A stretch of DNA of 60,375 nucleotides. It comes from Vicinamibacteria bacterium. GTDB taxonomy: Bacteria; Acidobacteriota; Vicinamibacteria; Fen-336. The position numbers were made by a program, and so were the translations under genes. Under the pieces are notes generated by a model that ran no database searches, was not told where the DNA came from, and saw nothing but the letters and a program-made list of their open reading frames with translations. Below are positions 42,678 through 51,869 of this stretch, piece after piece. How positions within the stretch are numbered: position 1 is the stretch's first letter; each line of letters opens with the position of its first letter. Where the stretch lies: NCBI GenBank assembly GCA_023701125.1, contig JAMPXO010000014.1, forward strand, positions 1 to 60,375, in the 5' to 3' direction.

Positions 42678-44186
42678 GTGCCCGTAGCCGACGCCGATCG
42701 CGGTCTCGCCGCCCTCCTCGCCGTCGCCGAGGCGTTCCCGCCGCAGCGCGGCGTGGCGGAGGCCCTGGCCGACGTCCTGCGCGGCGTGATCGAGGCGATG
42801 GGTGCCGACGGCGGCGCGCTGATGGTGCGCGACGCGGGCGAGCCGTGCCTCGCCGAGCAGGGCCTCACCGCCGAGTCGCGCCGCGAGGAGGTGCTCGACG
42901 CGCTGCGACTGGCGGTGGAGGGCGGCAGTGCCTGGGTCGCCGGCCGCGAGGGCGGCGGCTGGGTGGGCGCGGCGCCGGTGGGCTCCGCCGACGGCCCGTA
43001 CGGGGGTTTGGGGGCGGAAGAGCCCGGTGGCGACGTAGCCCCCATGGGACCGGCGACGGGCTCCGCCCGGCGTCGGAACCCGATGGGCGGCCTGGCGCTG
43101 ACCGGCCCCGTCGGCGTGCCGATGGCCGCACTGCTGCAGGCGCTGGCCCGCCAGCTCGAGCTCTCGCTCGAGGCGGCTCACCGCTTCGCCGAGCTGCGCG
43201 CGGCCGCCTCCCGCATCAACCTCGCCAACCGCATGACGGCCGCCATCACCAGCGGCTCCGACCCGCGCGCCGCGATGCCCGGCTTCGCCCGCGAGCTGAA
43301 GGGCTTCGTCGAGTTCGACCGCCTGGCCTGCGCCTTCGTCAACGACTCGGGCGACTACATCGAGGTCTGCGGCTACCCCGACCAGTCGTCGTGGGGGATC
43401 GGCGACGTGATCCCCGTGGTCGGCAGCGGCCCCGGCTCGGTCGTGATGGAGGACCGCGCCTTCGTGGTCACCGACCTGCTGCACCAGCACCGCTTCATCG
43501 AGGACATGCGGCTGCTGGAAGAGGGGCTGCGCTCGTACATGCTGCTGCCACTCAACGCCCGCGGCCGCACGGTCGGCGCGCTGGCGATCGGCTCCGACAC
43601 GGAGAACGTCTACGGCGAAGACGACGTCGCCCGCCTGCAGCCGCTGGTCGACCACGCGGCGCTGGCCTTCGACAACGTGCGGCTGCTGCAGAAGAGCCGC
43701 GAGCTGTCGATCACCGACGAGCTGACGCCGCTGTACAACGCCCGCTTCTTCCACCAGATCCTCGAACGCGAGATCAAGCTGGTCGACCGCTACAAGTCGG
43801 TGCTGTCGGTGGTGTTCATCGACCTCGACCGTTTCAAGCCGGTCAACGACAAGTGGGGCCACCTGCGCGGCAGCCGCGTGCTGCGCGAGGTCGGCTTCCT
43901 GCTGCGCAGCGCGGTGCGCGAGACCGACTACCCGGTGCGCTACGGTGGCGACGAGTTCTGCGTGATCCTGCCGCAGACCGACGGGCCGGCTGCGCGCGCC
44001 CTGTCGGAGAAGCTGCGCTCGATGGTCGAGGAGCACATCTACCTGCAGGAAGAGGGGATCAACGTCCGCGTCGGCGCCTCGCTGGGCATCGCCTCCTATC
44101 CGGAAGAGGCGAAATCGAAGGAAGCCCTGATCCGGCTGGCCGACGAGCGCATGTACCAGGACAAGGGAGAACGCCACACCCGATGA
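42678..44186 (+). CDS. GAF-GAF-GGDEF diguanylate cyclase, first GAF split by repeat copy C
   Basis: The 502-residue protein starts at GTG 42678. An N-terminal GAF-like domain (about 1-180) is interrupted at residues about 108-136 by the structured repeat. It reads GAAPVGSADG on one side and GGLALTGPVG on the other, which look like neighbouring strands. A second GAF domain spans about 205-345 (FARELKGFVEFDRLACAFV). The GGDEF domain has DELTPLYNARFFHQILE, FIDLDRFKPVNDKWGH and RYGGDEFCVILP, with the active site intact. RETD five residues before it fits the inhibitory I-site. It should make c-di-GMP. The stop overlaps pepE. Confidence 0.92.
   Translation: MPVADADRGLAALLAVAEAFPPQRGVAEALADVLRGVIEAMGADGGALMVRDAGEPCLAEQGLTAESRREEVLDALRLAVEGGSAWVAGREGGGWVGAAPVGSADGPYGGLGAEEPGGDVAPMGPATGSARRRNPMGGLALTGPVGVPMAALLQALARQLELSLEAAHRFAELRAAASRINLANRMTAAITSGSDPRAAMPGFARELKGFVEFDRLACAFVNDSGDYIEVCGYPDQSSWGIGDVIPVVGSGPGSVVMEDRAFVVTDLLHQHRFIEDMRLLEEGLRSYMLLPLNARGRTVGALAIGSDTENVYGEDDVARLQPLVDHAALAFDNVRLLQKSRELSITDELTPLYNARFFHQILEREIKLVDRYKSVLSVVFIDLDRFKPVNDKWGHLRGSRVLREVGFLLRSAVRETDYPVRYGGDEFCVILPQTDGPAARALSEKLRSMVEEHIYLQEEGINVRVGASLGIASYPEEAKSKEALIRLADERMYQDKGERHTR
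43001..43084 (+). repeat. Structured 84-bp repeat, copy C, in frame in a GGDEF gene
   Basis: This copy is exactly 84 bases, so it adds 28 codons without shifting the frame. It has GGGGGTTTGGGGGCGGAAGA, TAGCCCCCATGGGACC and GGAACCC. H2 is CCGGCGACGGGC, loop TCC, GCCCGGCGTCGG. The translation gives a Gly/Ala/Pro-rich insert that does not look like GAF sequence. The TAG in it falls out of frame. Confidence 0.8.
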
Positions 44187-44896
44187 CGAACCCACGCCTG
44201 TTCCTGCTGTCCAACTCCACGCAGAGTGGTCGCGGCCTCTTCGACCATGCGATGCCCGAGCTGCTGGCCTTCCTCGGCGGCCCGCGGCGGCTGGCGTTCG
44301 TGCCGTTCGCGCTGAAGGACCGCCGTGGCTACACGGCGAAGGTGGCCGAGCGCTTCGCGCAGGAGGGCATCGAGGTCGTCGGCCTCGGCACCGACGCCCG
44401 CGCGGCGAAGACGCTGGCGAAAGCCGACGCGGTCTTCGTCGGCGGCGGCAACACCTTCCGCCTGGTCGACGCCCTGCAGCGCTCGGGCCTGCTGGCCGCG
44501 ATCCGCAAGGCGGTGCAGGGTGGCCTGCCCTACGTCGGCTCCTCGGCCGGCACCAACGTCGCGGCGCCGACGATCAGGACCACCAACGACATGCCGATCC
44601 TGCAGCCGCGCCGCTTCGACGCGATCGGCCTGGTGCCGTTCCAGATCAACCCCCACTACGTCGACGTGGACCCGTCCTCGACCCACATGGGCGAGAGCCG
44701 CGAGCAGCGCCTGCGCGAGTACCTGGAGGAGAACGGCGTCCCGGTGCTCGGCCTGCGCGAAGGCGCCTGGCTGTGGCGCGAGGGCAAGGTGCTGCGGCTG
44801 CAGGGCGCGAACGGCGCCCGCCTGTTCCGCCGCGGCAAGGCCCCCCTCGAGTACCCCCCGGGCGCGGACCTCTCCTTCCTGCTGAAGAAGCGCTAG
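44183..44896 (+). CDS. pepE: Dipeptidase E (peptidase S51)
   Basis: The 237-residue cytoplasmic enzyme starts at ATG 44183, overlapping the GGDEF gene stop. It cuts Asp-X dipeptides. Marks: LFLLSNSTQSGRGLFDHAMP, FVGGGNTFRLVDALQRSGL, the nucleophile Ser in YVGSSAGTNVAAPTI, NPHYVDVDPSSTHMGESRE with the His and Glu of the charge relay, and REGAWLWREG. Length and motifs match E. coli PepE. Confidence 0.93.
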   Translation: MTNPRLFLLSNSTQSGRGLFDHAMPELLAFLGGPRRLAFVPFALKDRRGYTAKVAERFAQEGIEVVGLGTDARAAKTLAKADAVFVGGGNTFRLVDALQRSGLLAAIRKAVQGGLPYVGSSAGTNVAAPTIRTTNDMPILQPRRFDAIGLVPFQINPHYVDVDPSSTHMGESREQRLREYLEENGVPVLGLREGAWLWREGKVLRLQGANGARLFRRGKAPLEYPPGADLSFLLKKR

Positions 44897-44912
44897 CGAG
44901 CGCGCGCCACCG

Positions 44913-45677
44913 TCAGACCCTGTCGAAATCCATGAGCAGCATGTAGCCGCTGGCGGGGACCAGGGCGTCGAGGCGGGCCATCGCCCACACGAAGGGGTAG
45001 ACGAACGAGTAGGCGCGGAACAGCTTCGCGTGTTTCGCGACGTCCGTGCCCGTCACCACCAGTCCCTTGCTCGAGCCCTTCTTGCCCAGTCGTTCGACCG
45101 CCGCCTGGATCGCGGTGTCGACCAGCTCCGAGAAGAACTTCGAGTAGGTGCGGTGGGCGCGCGGTGCGAACGCCGGGAACAGCAGCTCCGCGAGCCGCGC
45201 CGGGGTGTAGCCGGGGCGCAGGTGGCCGTGCTTCTCGTCGGTCTGGCCCAGCGCGTGGCGCAGCCGGCGCAGCGCCGTGGCCTTGAAGTGCGGGGTGTTG
45301 ACGATCAGCCGTCCGCCCGGCTTCGTGATCCGCGCCAGCTCCGCGCAGAACGCCGCCTCGTCCACAACGTGCTCCAGCATGTCGACCACCACCACGCGGT
45401 CGAACTCCGCGTCGGCGAACGGCAGCCGGTCGCCGTGGCAGAGATGGACGTCGGTACCGACCAGGCCGCGGATCGAGGCCACCGCTTCCGCGGTGAGATC
45501 GGCCGAGGCCCAGCTCCCGCCACCGCGCCGCAGCAGCAGGCTGACGACGCCGTTGTCGGAGCCGAGGTCGAGGCAGCGCAGCCGGTCGCGAGGCCCCAGC
45601 GAGGCCTCGATCTCGCGCAGCTTGCGTTGCTTGAGAACCGACCTGCGGAACAGCTTCTCCGCCCAGCCAGCGCTCAT
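44913..45677 (-). CDS. SAM-dependent methyltransferase (UbiE/COQ5-like fold)
   Basis: The start is ATG 45677 (MSAGWAEKLFRRSVLKQRKL); 254 residues. SAM-binding motifs: RLRCLDLGSDNGVVSLLLRR (motif I), HLCHGDRLPFADAEFDRVVV, VDMLEHVVDE and ITKPGGRLIVNTPH. A C-terminal hydrophobic part (FRAYSFVYPFVWAMARLD) may touch membranes. The substrate is unknown; lipid or cell-surface glycan modification is possible. It overlaps the next methyltransferase gene (ATGA). Confidence 0.88.
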   Translation of the reverse strand: MSAGWAEKLFRRSVLKQRKLREIEASLGPRDRLRCLDLGSDNGVVSLLLRRGGGSWASADLTAEAVASIRGLVGTDVHLCHGDRLPFADAEFDRVVVVDMLEHVVDEAAFCAELARITKPGGRLIVNTPHFKATALRRLRHALGQTDEKHGHLRPGYTPARLAELLFPAFAPRAHRTYSKFFSELVDTAIQAAVERLGKKGSSKGLVVTGTDVAKHAKLFRAYSFVYPFVWAMARLDALVPASGYMLLMDFDRV

Positions 45678-46399
45678 GCCGCTTCTCTCTCGCAGCGCAG
45701 GATCACGGGCGAGCCCAGCGCCCGGCGCAGGCCCAGGCCGCCCGCGGCGCCCTCGAGTGCGCGCGATGCGCCGGCCCGGCCGAGCCCGCGGTGCAGCGCC
45801 ATCGGGAAGAAGAACTGGGGCCGGCGGCCGGTCTCGCGAAAACGGGCGGCCGCGAAGGCGCCGGCGATCTCGCCCTCGCGGAAGACGAGGAACGGCCGGG
45901 TGTTGCCCTCGACGCCCTTCTTCATCCCGAAGAACGCCTCGGCGACCGCGTTGACCGAGCGCCGCGTGGGGTAGTCGACGATCACCGCGTAGCGGGCGAG
46001 CCGGCACAACTCCGCGACCAGCTCGGGCCAGCGCGCGACGTGGGGCAGCAGCCGGTACGCGAGCACGACGTCGAACGCGCGATCGGGCAGGCCGGTCGCC
46101 AGCAGGTCGGCCGCGACGAACGGGACGCGGCCGGAGTCGACCAGCGGCCGCAGCAGGTCGGAGCAGGCAAGGGCGCTGCTGCCGAGCACCGTCAGCGGGT
46201 GGCCCGCCGCCAGCAGCGCGGGCGCGACCTGGCCGTGGCCGCCGCCGACGTCGAGCACGCTCGCCCGCGGGAACGGCTTCAGCAACTCCAGCGTGGCGCG
46301 GGCCTGGACCTCGAGGAACCACGCCCCGACAGGCCCGGCAAACCGCCGCGCGTAACCGGCCGACGCAGTCTCGACGTCGGCCTCCTCCCGCTCGCTCAC
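45674..46399 (-). CDS. Class I SAM-dependent methyltransferase
   Basis: The protein has 241 residues from GTG 46399. Motif I is ASVLDVGGGHGQVAPALLAA, followed by DRAFDVVLAYRLLPHVARWP and LARYAVIVDYPTRRSVNAVA. C-terminal sequence includes FFGMKKGVEGNTRPFLVFRE. It is the first of two overlapping methyltransferase genes, so the two probably act on the same molecule. The substrate is not evident. Confidence 0.85.
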   Translation of the reverse strand: MSEREEADVETASAGYARRFAGPVGAWFLEVQARATLELLKPFPRASVLDVGGGHGQVAPALLAAGHPLTVLGSSALACSDLLRPLVDSGRVPFVAADLLATGLPDRAFDVVLAYRLLPHVARWPELVAELCRLARYAVIVDYPTRRSVNAVAEAFFGMKKGVEGNTRPFLVFREGEIAGAFAAARFRETGRRPQFFFPMALHRGLGRAGASRALEGAAGGLGLRRALGSPVILRCEREAA

Positions 46400-46470
46400 G
46401 GCACCATTGTCACCGATGCTCCCGGCGCGGGCGGAACTCACGCGGCTGCCCGTCGACGGAGACTCCGCGC

Positions 46471-46716
46471 ATGCCCACGATCTCGGTGTTCTTCGGCATC
46501 ACGGTCCGCATGTACTACCAGGAACACGAACCCGCTCACTTTCACGCGGAGTACCAGGCGCGCGAGCGAGTTTCCTGCTCGACGGCACCTCGCTCGCCGG
46601 CGACCTACGCTCGCGTCGGGCACGGGCCCTCGTCCAGGAATGGGCGCTCGAGCAACGGCGCAGACATCGCGCCCGAGACCCTCTACCGTGCCTCCGAGGT
46701 GGCACGGGCGAGCTGA
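46471..46716 (+). pseudogene. DUF4160 gene with two frameshifts
   Basis: The start MPTISVFFGITVRMYYQEHE, then PAHFHAEYQAR, is the DUF4160 domain, often linked to toxin-antitoxin pairs. After about residue 32 the family sequence continues in another frame (ASFLLDGTSLAGDLRSRRAR and ALVQEWALEQRR), then returns near ADIAPETLYRASEVARAS. The two shifts compensate, so a frame remains open to 46716, but about 40 central residues are scrambled. It overlaps the 3' end of the convergent SGNH gene by 34 bases. Confidence 0.65.
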
Positions 46717-47834
46717 TCCACCGTCACCGAGGGGTCGGTCGTAGCGGACCGCAAGTGGACGCCCTCGAGGAGCCGCTCCCGATCGAGCAGGGCCATCAGG
46801 CGCTCCGTGAGCAGGCGGTGGCCGAGGTGGCTGGGGTGGATCGTTTCGCCGAACAGCCACTGGTTTCCCGGGTGCGCGGCTTCGGTCAGCTCCGGCACCT
46901 CCAGCAGCGGGAAGCGCGCCTCGCGCGCGGCGCCGCGCAGGGCCACGCGCAGCGCCTCGATCCGCGGGGCCTCGCCGGGCAGTGCCACCGCGTCGCCGTA
47001 GACCGGGGCGATCGCGGCGAAGCGCGCGCCGACACCGGCCGCGAGCGCGGCCATGGCGCGGTGGTTGGCTGCGAACGCCGCCGGCTCCACCCGCCAGCGC
47101 GGAGCCGTCGCCGCCCCGCCTCCCTCGCGCGCCCATCCGGCCAGCCGCAGCAGCGCCTGCGAGCGCAGCGCCAGCCCCCGCGCCCAGACGGTGGGGCCGC
47201 CCGCCGGCATCGCGTCCGCGTCGGCGACCGGGCGCAGGTTGGAGTCGTTCCAGCCGTAGAGGGCGACGACCAGGGCGGGCCGCAGGCGGTCGATCTCGCG
47301 CTCCAGCCACAGCCGGCCCTGGTGCGACGTGTAGCCCGGCACCGCCAGCGGCAGCACCTCGATCGCACGGCCCGGGTTGGCGGCGCGAAGGGCCTGCTCG
47401 AGCAGCGCGGGCCAGGGATGCGCGGCGCGGTCGTAGGCCTGCGGGCGCTCGGGCCACACCACCGGCACCCGGTAGCCGAAGGTGACCGAGTCGCCGAGGG
47501 CCAGCACCCGCACCACGTCCGCGACCGCCGCCACGGGCTCGCTCGCGCGGCGTAGCCCCCCGGAGTCGGTCGACACCGGCGTGAAGTCCCAGATCACGTC
47601 GCGCAGCCCGGGTCGCAGCCGCCACAGCAGCAGCGGATCGGCCTCGAAGATCGAAACGGCGCGGCGATCGCCGAAGCCCGCGCGCTGGACCGGGTCGCGC
47701 ACCAGCACCTCGACGCCCGAGAGCGGCGGCAGCGTCGCCCGCACGGCGAACTCGATCGCGAGCAGCAGCCCGACGAACAGCACCCCGGGGGCCGCGAGAC
47801 CGGCCACCCGTAGCCGGCGCGACAACATCGACAT
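46683..47834 (-). CDS. SGNH/GDSL-family hydrolase, membrane-anchored
   Basis: The 383-residue protein has an N-terminal helix (about 12-30). The catalytic core has block I VLALGDSVTFGYRVP (Ser), a Gly-containing VPGYTSHQGRLWLE, block III YGWNDSN and block V ETIHPSHLGHRLLTER with the His. The usual Asp three residues before that His is Thr or nearby Glu, so the catalytic triad may be shifted or reduced to a dyad. Family members remove acyl groups from lipids or polysaccharides. It is the gene following the CBS protein gene. Confidence 0.85.
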   Translation of the reverse strand: MSMLSRRLRVAGLAAPGVLFVGLLLAIEFAVRATLPPLSGVEVLVRDPVQRAGFGDRRAVSIFEADPLLLWRLRPGLRDVIWDFTPVSTDSGGLRRASEPVAAVADVVRVLALGDSVTFGYRVPVVWPERPQAYDRAAHPWPALLEQALRAANPGRAIEVLPLAVPGYTSHQGRLWLEREIDRLRPALVVALYGWNDSNLRPVADADAMPAGGPTVWARGLALRSQALLRLAGWAREGGGAATAPRWRVEPAAFAANHRAMAALAAGVGARFAAIAPVYGDAVALPGEAPRIEALRVALRGAAREARFPLLEVPELTEAAHPGNQWLFGETIHPSHLGHRLLTERLMALLDRERLLEGVHLRSATTDPSVTVDQLARATSEAR

Positions 47835-47844
47835 CAGCTGCGGG

Positions 47845-48333
47845 TCAGCCGCCGAACTCCAGCAGGTCGCCCAGCACCCGCATCAGGTCCGAGTCGGTCA
47901 GGATGCCGACCAGCTTGCCCTCGCGGATCACGGGCAGGGCCCCGAACTTGGTGCCGTGCAGCGTGCGGGCGGCCTCCAGCAGCGACTCGTCCTCGCGGGT
48001 GAAGACCGGGTTGTTGATCATGATTCGGGAGATCGGCGTCTCCTCCATCACCTGGACGAAGTCCTCCTGGGAGGAGATCAGGGTCGAGGGCTGGGCGCGC
48101 TTGAGGTCGCCCTCCGCGAGCAGGCCCACCACCATGTCGCCGATCACGATCGGGATTCGCCGGAAACCGTGGACCCGCATCAGCTCGAGGCCCTTCATCA
48201 GCGAGTCTTCGGGCGAGAGCGTGAACGGCGACGGCGTCATCACCTGGCCGACCGTCAGCCGGCGCACCCAGGCGGGGGTGCCCGCCGGCAGCGGCGTACC
48301 GCACTGCGGGCAGCGCGAATCGATCGAGGGCAT
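47845..48333 (-). CDS. Zinc-ribbon plus paired CBS-domain protein
   Basis: The start is ATG 48333 (MPSIDSRCPQCGTPLPAG), giving 162 residues. CPQCG opens a half ribbon. Two CBS motifs follow: TVGQVMTPSPFTLSPEDSLM with HGFRRIPIVIGDMVVGLLAE, and ISRIMINNPVFTREDESLLE with FGALPVIREGKLVGILTDSD. Paired CBS domains bind adenine nucleotides and sense energy state. No catalytic domain is present, so it is a stand-alone sensor. It ends 10 bases before the SGNH hydrolase gene. Confidence 0.9.
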   Translation of the reverse strand: MPSIDSRCPQCGTPLPAGTPAWVRRLTVGQVMTPSPFTLSPEDSLMKGLELMRVHGFRRIPIVIGDMVVGLLAEGDLKRAQPSTLISSQEDFVQVMEETPISRIMINNPVFTREDESLLEAARTLHGTKFGALPVIREGKLVGILTDSDLMRVLGDLLEFGG

Positions 48334-48381
48334 GGGCCGATGGTAGCCCTGTGACGGTGGAAGCCGATACTCTCTGGCCCG

Positions 48382-49254
48382 ATGCGCCGGCTGCTCCGCC
48401 TCCTGCCCCGCCTGCTGCTCGCCGCCCTGGCCGGCCTGCTCGCCCTCGCGGCGTGGACCTGGGTGGGGCTGCCTGCCCGCGCCGACGTGAAGCGGCTGGC
48501 GAAGCAGCGACCGAAGACCACCGGCGTGATGCAGCAGCGCGAGGCCGAGGCCAGGGCGGCCGGGCGCAAGCCGCGCAAGGAACAGGTCTGGGTCCCGCTG
48601 TCGGCAATCTCCAAGCACCTGATCCACGCGGTCGTCACCGCGGAGGACGACACCTTCTTCGGTCACGCCGGCTTCAACTGGGACCAGGTCAAGCAGTCGA
48701 TGGAGAAGAACCTGGAGAAGGGGCGCTTCGCCCGCGGCGGATCGACGATCAGCCAGCAGCTGGCCAAGAACCTCTTCTTCACGACGCAGAAGAGCCCGCT
48801 GCGCAAGATCCGCGAGCTGTTCGTCACCCGCTGGCTGGAGGACGACCTGACCAAGGCCCGCATCCTCGAGCTGTACCTGAACGTGATCGAGTGGGGCGAC
48901 GGCGTCTACGGCTGCGAGGCGGCGGCGCGGCGCTATCACGGCAAGAGCGCGGCCGCGCTCGACGTGGAGGAGGCCGCGGCGCTGGCGGCGATGATCCCCA
49001 GCCCGCGCCGGATCAACCCGCGGGTCAACCCGAAGCGCCACGCGGCCGCCACCCGGCGGGTGCTGCGGCTGATGAGCCGGGCCGGCTACGTGAAGCACGA
49101 CGCGGCGGGCCTGGGCACGCTGCCGCCCGAGGCGGAAGCCGAGGCCGAGGACGACTCCGGGCCGGACCCGGTGGAGCCCGACGCACCGACCCCAGAGCCC
49201 ACCCCGGAGCCCACCCCGGAGCCGACTCCGACCGCCGGCCCGCCGTCGATGTAA
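48382..49254 (+). CDS. mtgA: Monofunctional peptidoglycan glycosyltransferase (GT51)
   Basis: The 290-residue protein has an N-terminal anchor (about 8-28). GT51 motifs: [20 protein letters not shown] (catalytic Glu), [52 protein letters not shown]. It polymerises lipid II into glycan chains on the periplasmic face. There is no transpeptidase domain. The C-terminus is a low-complexity tail with EAEAEAEDD and repeated PEPT units, encoded by 12-bp tandem repeats near 49195-49240. mtgA is my best symbol; a PBP1-like ancestry is possible. Confidence 0.9.
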   Translation: MRRLLRLLPRLLLAALAGLLALAAWTWVGLPARADVKRLAKQRPKTTGVMQQREAEARAAGRKPRKEQVWVPLSAISKHLIHAVVTAEDDTFFGHAGFNWDQVKQSMEKNLEKGRFARGGSTISQQLAKNLFFTTQKSPLRKIRELFVTRWLEDDLTKARILELYLNVIEWGDGVYGCEAAARRYHGKSAAALDVEEAAALAAMIPSPRRINPRVNPKRHAAATRRVLRLMSRAGYVKHDAAGLGTLPPEAEAEAEDDSGPDPVEPDAPTPEPTPEPTPEPTPTAGPPSM

Positions 49255-49321
49255 ACTCCTCCGTTGGCCCGGACCTCGGCTTTCGAGGCGCCCGGGCCGC
49301 CCCTTTCAGGAGGCCCTTCCC

Positions 49322-50467
49322 TTGGATTTCGCCCTCTCCGAGGAGCAGCAGCTCCTCAAGAAGACCGTCCGCGAGTTCGCGGAGAAGGAACTGGCACCCC
49401 ACTCCCGCGAGTGGGACGAGAAGCAGGAGTTCCCGCGCGAGATCTTCACCAAGGCGGGTGAGCTGGGCCTGATGGGGGCCACGTGGCCCGCCCAGTACGG
49501 CGGCGCCGGGCTGTCGACCGCGGAGTACGCGATCGCGATCGAGGAGCTGTCGCGGGTGGACGCCGGCGTCGCGCTGTCGATCGCCGCCCACAACTCGCTG
49601 TGCTCGGGCCACATCTTCCTGGTCGGCACCGAGGAGCAGAAGAAGAAGTACCTGACCCCGCTGGCCAAGGGCGAGTGGGTCGGGGCCTGGGGCCTGACCG
49701 AGAACTCGGCCGGCTCCGACGCCGGCGGCACCAAGACCACGGCCGTGCTGGACGGCGACTCGTGGGTGCTCAACGGCTCCAAGACCTTCATCACCAACGG
49801 CCGCATCGCCGAGGTCGCGGTGGTGATGGCGGTGACCGACAAGACGAAGGGCAAGAAGGGCATCTCCGCCTTCCTCGTCGAGAAGGGCACCAGGGGCTTC
49901 CGCCCCGGCAAGAAGGAAGACAAGCTCGGCGTGCGCGCGTCCGACACCTCCGAGCTGGTGTTCGAGGACTGCCGCATCCCGAAGGAGAACCTGCTCGGCA
50001 AGCCCGGCATGGGCTTCGTCGACACCCTGCGCATCCTCGACCGCGGCCGGATCTCGATCGCCGCGTTCTCGATCGGCATCGCCCAGGGCGCGTTCGAGGC
50101 GGCGCTCAAGTACTCGCAGGGCCGCCGCCAGTTCGAGCAGCCGATCTCCTCGTTCCAGGCCACCCAGTTCAAGCTGGCCGACATGGCGGTGCAGATCGAC
50201 GCCGCGCGGCTGCTGATGCTGCGCGCCGCCTGGCTGCGCGACAACGGCAAGGACCACGGCCTCGAGTCGTCGATGGCCAAGCTGTACGCCAGCGAGATGT
50301 CGGTGCAGGTGGCGCTGGAGGCGATCCAGATCCACGGCGGCTACGGCTACGTCAAGGAGTACCCGGTCGAGCGCGCGCTACGCGACTCCAAGCTCGGCAC
50401 CATCGGCGAGGGCACGAGCGAGGTGCAGCGGCTGGTCATCGCCCGGCACCTGCTGGGCCTCAAGTAG
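49322..50467 (+). CDS. Acyl-CoA dehydrogenase
   Basis: The protein has 381 residues from TTG 49322 ([19 protein letters not shown]), with CAGGAGGC upstream. It is a complete medium/short-chain type enzyme: [20 protein letters not shown] (FAD and substrate), [36 protein letters not shown] and the catalytic Glu region [20 protein letters not shown]. It introduces the 2,3 double bond in acyl-CoA. It heads a string meaB-epimerase, so branched-chain or odd-chain acyl-CoA breakdown to propionyl-CoA is likely. Confidence 0.95.
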   Translation: MDFALSEEQQLLKKTVREFAEKELAPHSREWDEKQEFPREIFTKAGELGLMGATWPAQYGGAGLSTAEYAIAIEELSRVDAGVALSIAAHNSLCSGHIFLVGTEEQKKKYLTPLAKGEWVGAWGLTENSAGSDAGGTKTTAVLDGDSWVLNGSKTFITNGRIAEVAVVMAVTDKTKGKKGISAFLVEKGTRGFRPGKKEDKLGVRASDTSELVFEDCRIPKENLLGKPGMGFVDTLRILDRGRISIAAFSIGIAQGAFEAALKYSQGRRQFEQPISSFQATQFKLADMAVQIDAARLLMLRAAWLRDNGKDHGLESSMAKLYASEMSVQVALEAIQIHGGYGYVKEYPVERALRDSKLGTIGEGTSEVQRLVIARHLLGLK

Positions 50468-50482
50468 GAGCGACACCTGAGG

Positions 50483-51430
50483 GTGACGACCGAAGCGCTG
50501 GCGCAGGGCGTCCTGCGCGGCGACGTGCGCGCGCTGGCGCGGGCGATCTCGATCGTGGAGGACGCGCGGCCGGAGGCTGCGGCGCTGCTGAAGGCGCTGT
50601 TCCCCCATTCGGGCCGCGCGCTGCTGGTCGGCGTCACCGGCCCGCCCGGGGCCGGCAAGTCGACGCTCGTCGACCGCCTGACCGCCCACCTGCGCAAGGC
50701 CGGCAAGAGCGTCGGCATCGTCGCCGTCGACCCCACCTCGCCCTACAGCGGCGGCGCCATCCTCGGCGACCGCATCCGGATGCAGGGCCACGCCCTCGAC
50801 GAGGGCGTGTTCATCCGCTCGATGGCCACTCGCGGCCACCTCGGCGGGCTGTCGGCGACCACCGGTCACGTGCTGACGGTGATGTCGGCCTCGGGCAAGG
50901 ACGTGATCCTGGTCGAGACCGTCGGCGTCGGCCAGGACGAGGTGGCGATCGTGGAGGCGGCGGACATCAGCCTGGTGGTGCTGGTGCCGGGCCTCGGCGA
51001 CGAGGTCCAGGCCTTGAAGGCCGGGATCATGGAGATCGCCGACGTGTTCGTGGTCAACAAGGCCGACCGCGACGGCGCCGACCGCGTGGTGTCCGAGATC
51101 GAGTCGATGCTGCAGATCTCCGGGCCCGACGCGCAGCGGCCCGAGATCGTGCGCACGGCGGCTGCGGCCAACCAGGGCATCGCGGAGCTGTGGGAGGCGA
51201 TCGAGCGCTTCCGGGTGGCCGCCGAGGGCTCGGGCCTGATGGCGCAGAAGAAGCGCCAGCACGTCAAGCACCAGTTCGACGACACGCTGCGCGAGCGGCT
51301 GCTGCGCGAGGTGCGCACGCGGGCGCTGCCGGGCGACGCGGGCGAACGATTGCTCGACCGGCTGGCGGCGCGCGAGGTGGACCCGGTCACCGCCGCCGAG
51401 GACGTGCTGCGCCGCGTCGGCCTGGCCTGA
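50483..51430 (+). CDS. meaB: MeaB-type GTPase, methylmalonyl-CoA mutase chaperone
   Basis: The protein has 315 residues from GTG 50483. This G3E GTPase loads adenosylcobalamin into the mutase and protects it. Marks: GVTGPPGAGKSTLVDRLTAH (Walker A), VAVDPTSPYSGGAILGDRIR, MQGHALDEGVFIRSMATRGH, DVILVETVGVGQDEVAIVEA and FVVNKADRDGADR (NKxD). The C-terminal part holds the dimerisation arm. It lies 35 kb from the mutase large subunit, so the pathway is split over two loci. Confidence 0.96.
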   Translation: MTTEALAQGVLRGDVRALARAISIVEDARPEAAALLKALFPHSGRALLVGVTGPPGAGKSTLVDRLTAHLRKAGKSVGIVAVDPTSPYSGGAILGDRIRMQGHALDEGVFIRSMATRGHLGGLSATTGHVLTVMSASGKDVILVETVGVGQDEVAIVEAADISLVVLVPGLGDEVQALKAGIMEIADVFVVNKADRDGADRVVSEIESMLQISGPDAQRPEIVRTAAAANQGIAELWEAIERFRVAAEGSGLMAQKKRQHVKHQFDDTLRERLLREVRTRALPGDAGERLLDRLAAREVDPVTAAEDVLRRVGLA

Positions 51431-51455
51431 CCCCGCCGCGGCAACGGAGAGCGAC

Positions 51456-51851
51456 ATGAAGATCCTCAAGATCGACCACCTGGGCATCGCCGTGAAATCG
51501 ATCGACGAGTCGCTGCGCGCGTTCCAGGCGCTCGGCTTCGAGCTCGAGGCGACCCACGACGTCGCGAGCGAAAAAGTGAAGACGGCGTTCCTGCCGGTCG
51601 GCGAGTCGCACCTCGAGCTGCTGGAGCCGACCGACCCCAGCTCGGTGATCGCGAAGTTCCTGGAGAAGCGCTCCGGCCTGCACCACGTCTGCGTCCAGGT
51701 CGACGACATCCACGAGGCGCTGCGACTGCTGAAGGAACGCGGCGTGCAGTTGCTCGACGAGGCGCCGCGGATCGGCGCCGGCGGCTGCCAGGTTGCCTTC
51801 GTCCACCCCCGCTCGGCCGGTGGGGTGCTGCTGGAGCTGAAGCAGGCGTAA
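51456..51851 (+). CDS. mce: Methylmalonyl-CoA epimerase
   Basis: The 131-residue protein of the vicinal-oxygen-chelate fold starts at ATG 51456 (MKILKIDHLGIAVKSIDESL). Metal ligands are His in KIDHLGIAV, the pair SHLELLEPTD and GLHHVCVQVDDI, and the final Glu in GGVLLELKQA. It turns (S)- into (R)-methylmalonyl-CoA, the mutase substrate. It follows meaB by 25 bases. Confidence 0.95.
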   Translation: MKILKIDHLGIAVKSIDESLRAFQALGFELEATHDVASEKVKTAFLPVGESHLELLEPTDPSSVIAKFLEKRSGLHHVCVQVDDIHEALRLLKERGVQLLDEAPRIGAGGCQVAFVHPRSAGGVLLELKQA

Positions 51852-51869
51852 GGCCTGGCGGGAGACCCC

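Noticed and set aside
49186-49245. 12-bp tandem repeat as a mobile or regulatory element
   Set aside because: It encodes the PEPT-type low-complexity tail of the transglycosylase and is a normal coding microsatellite.
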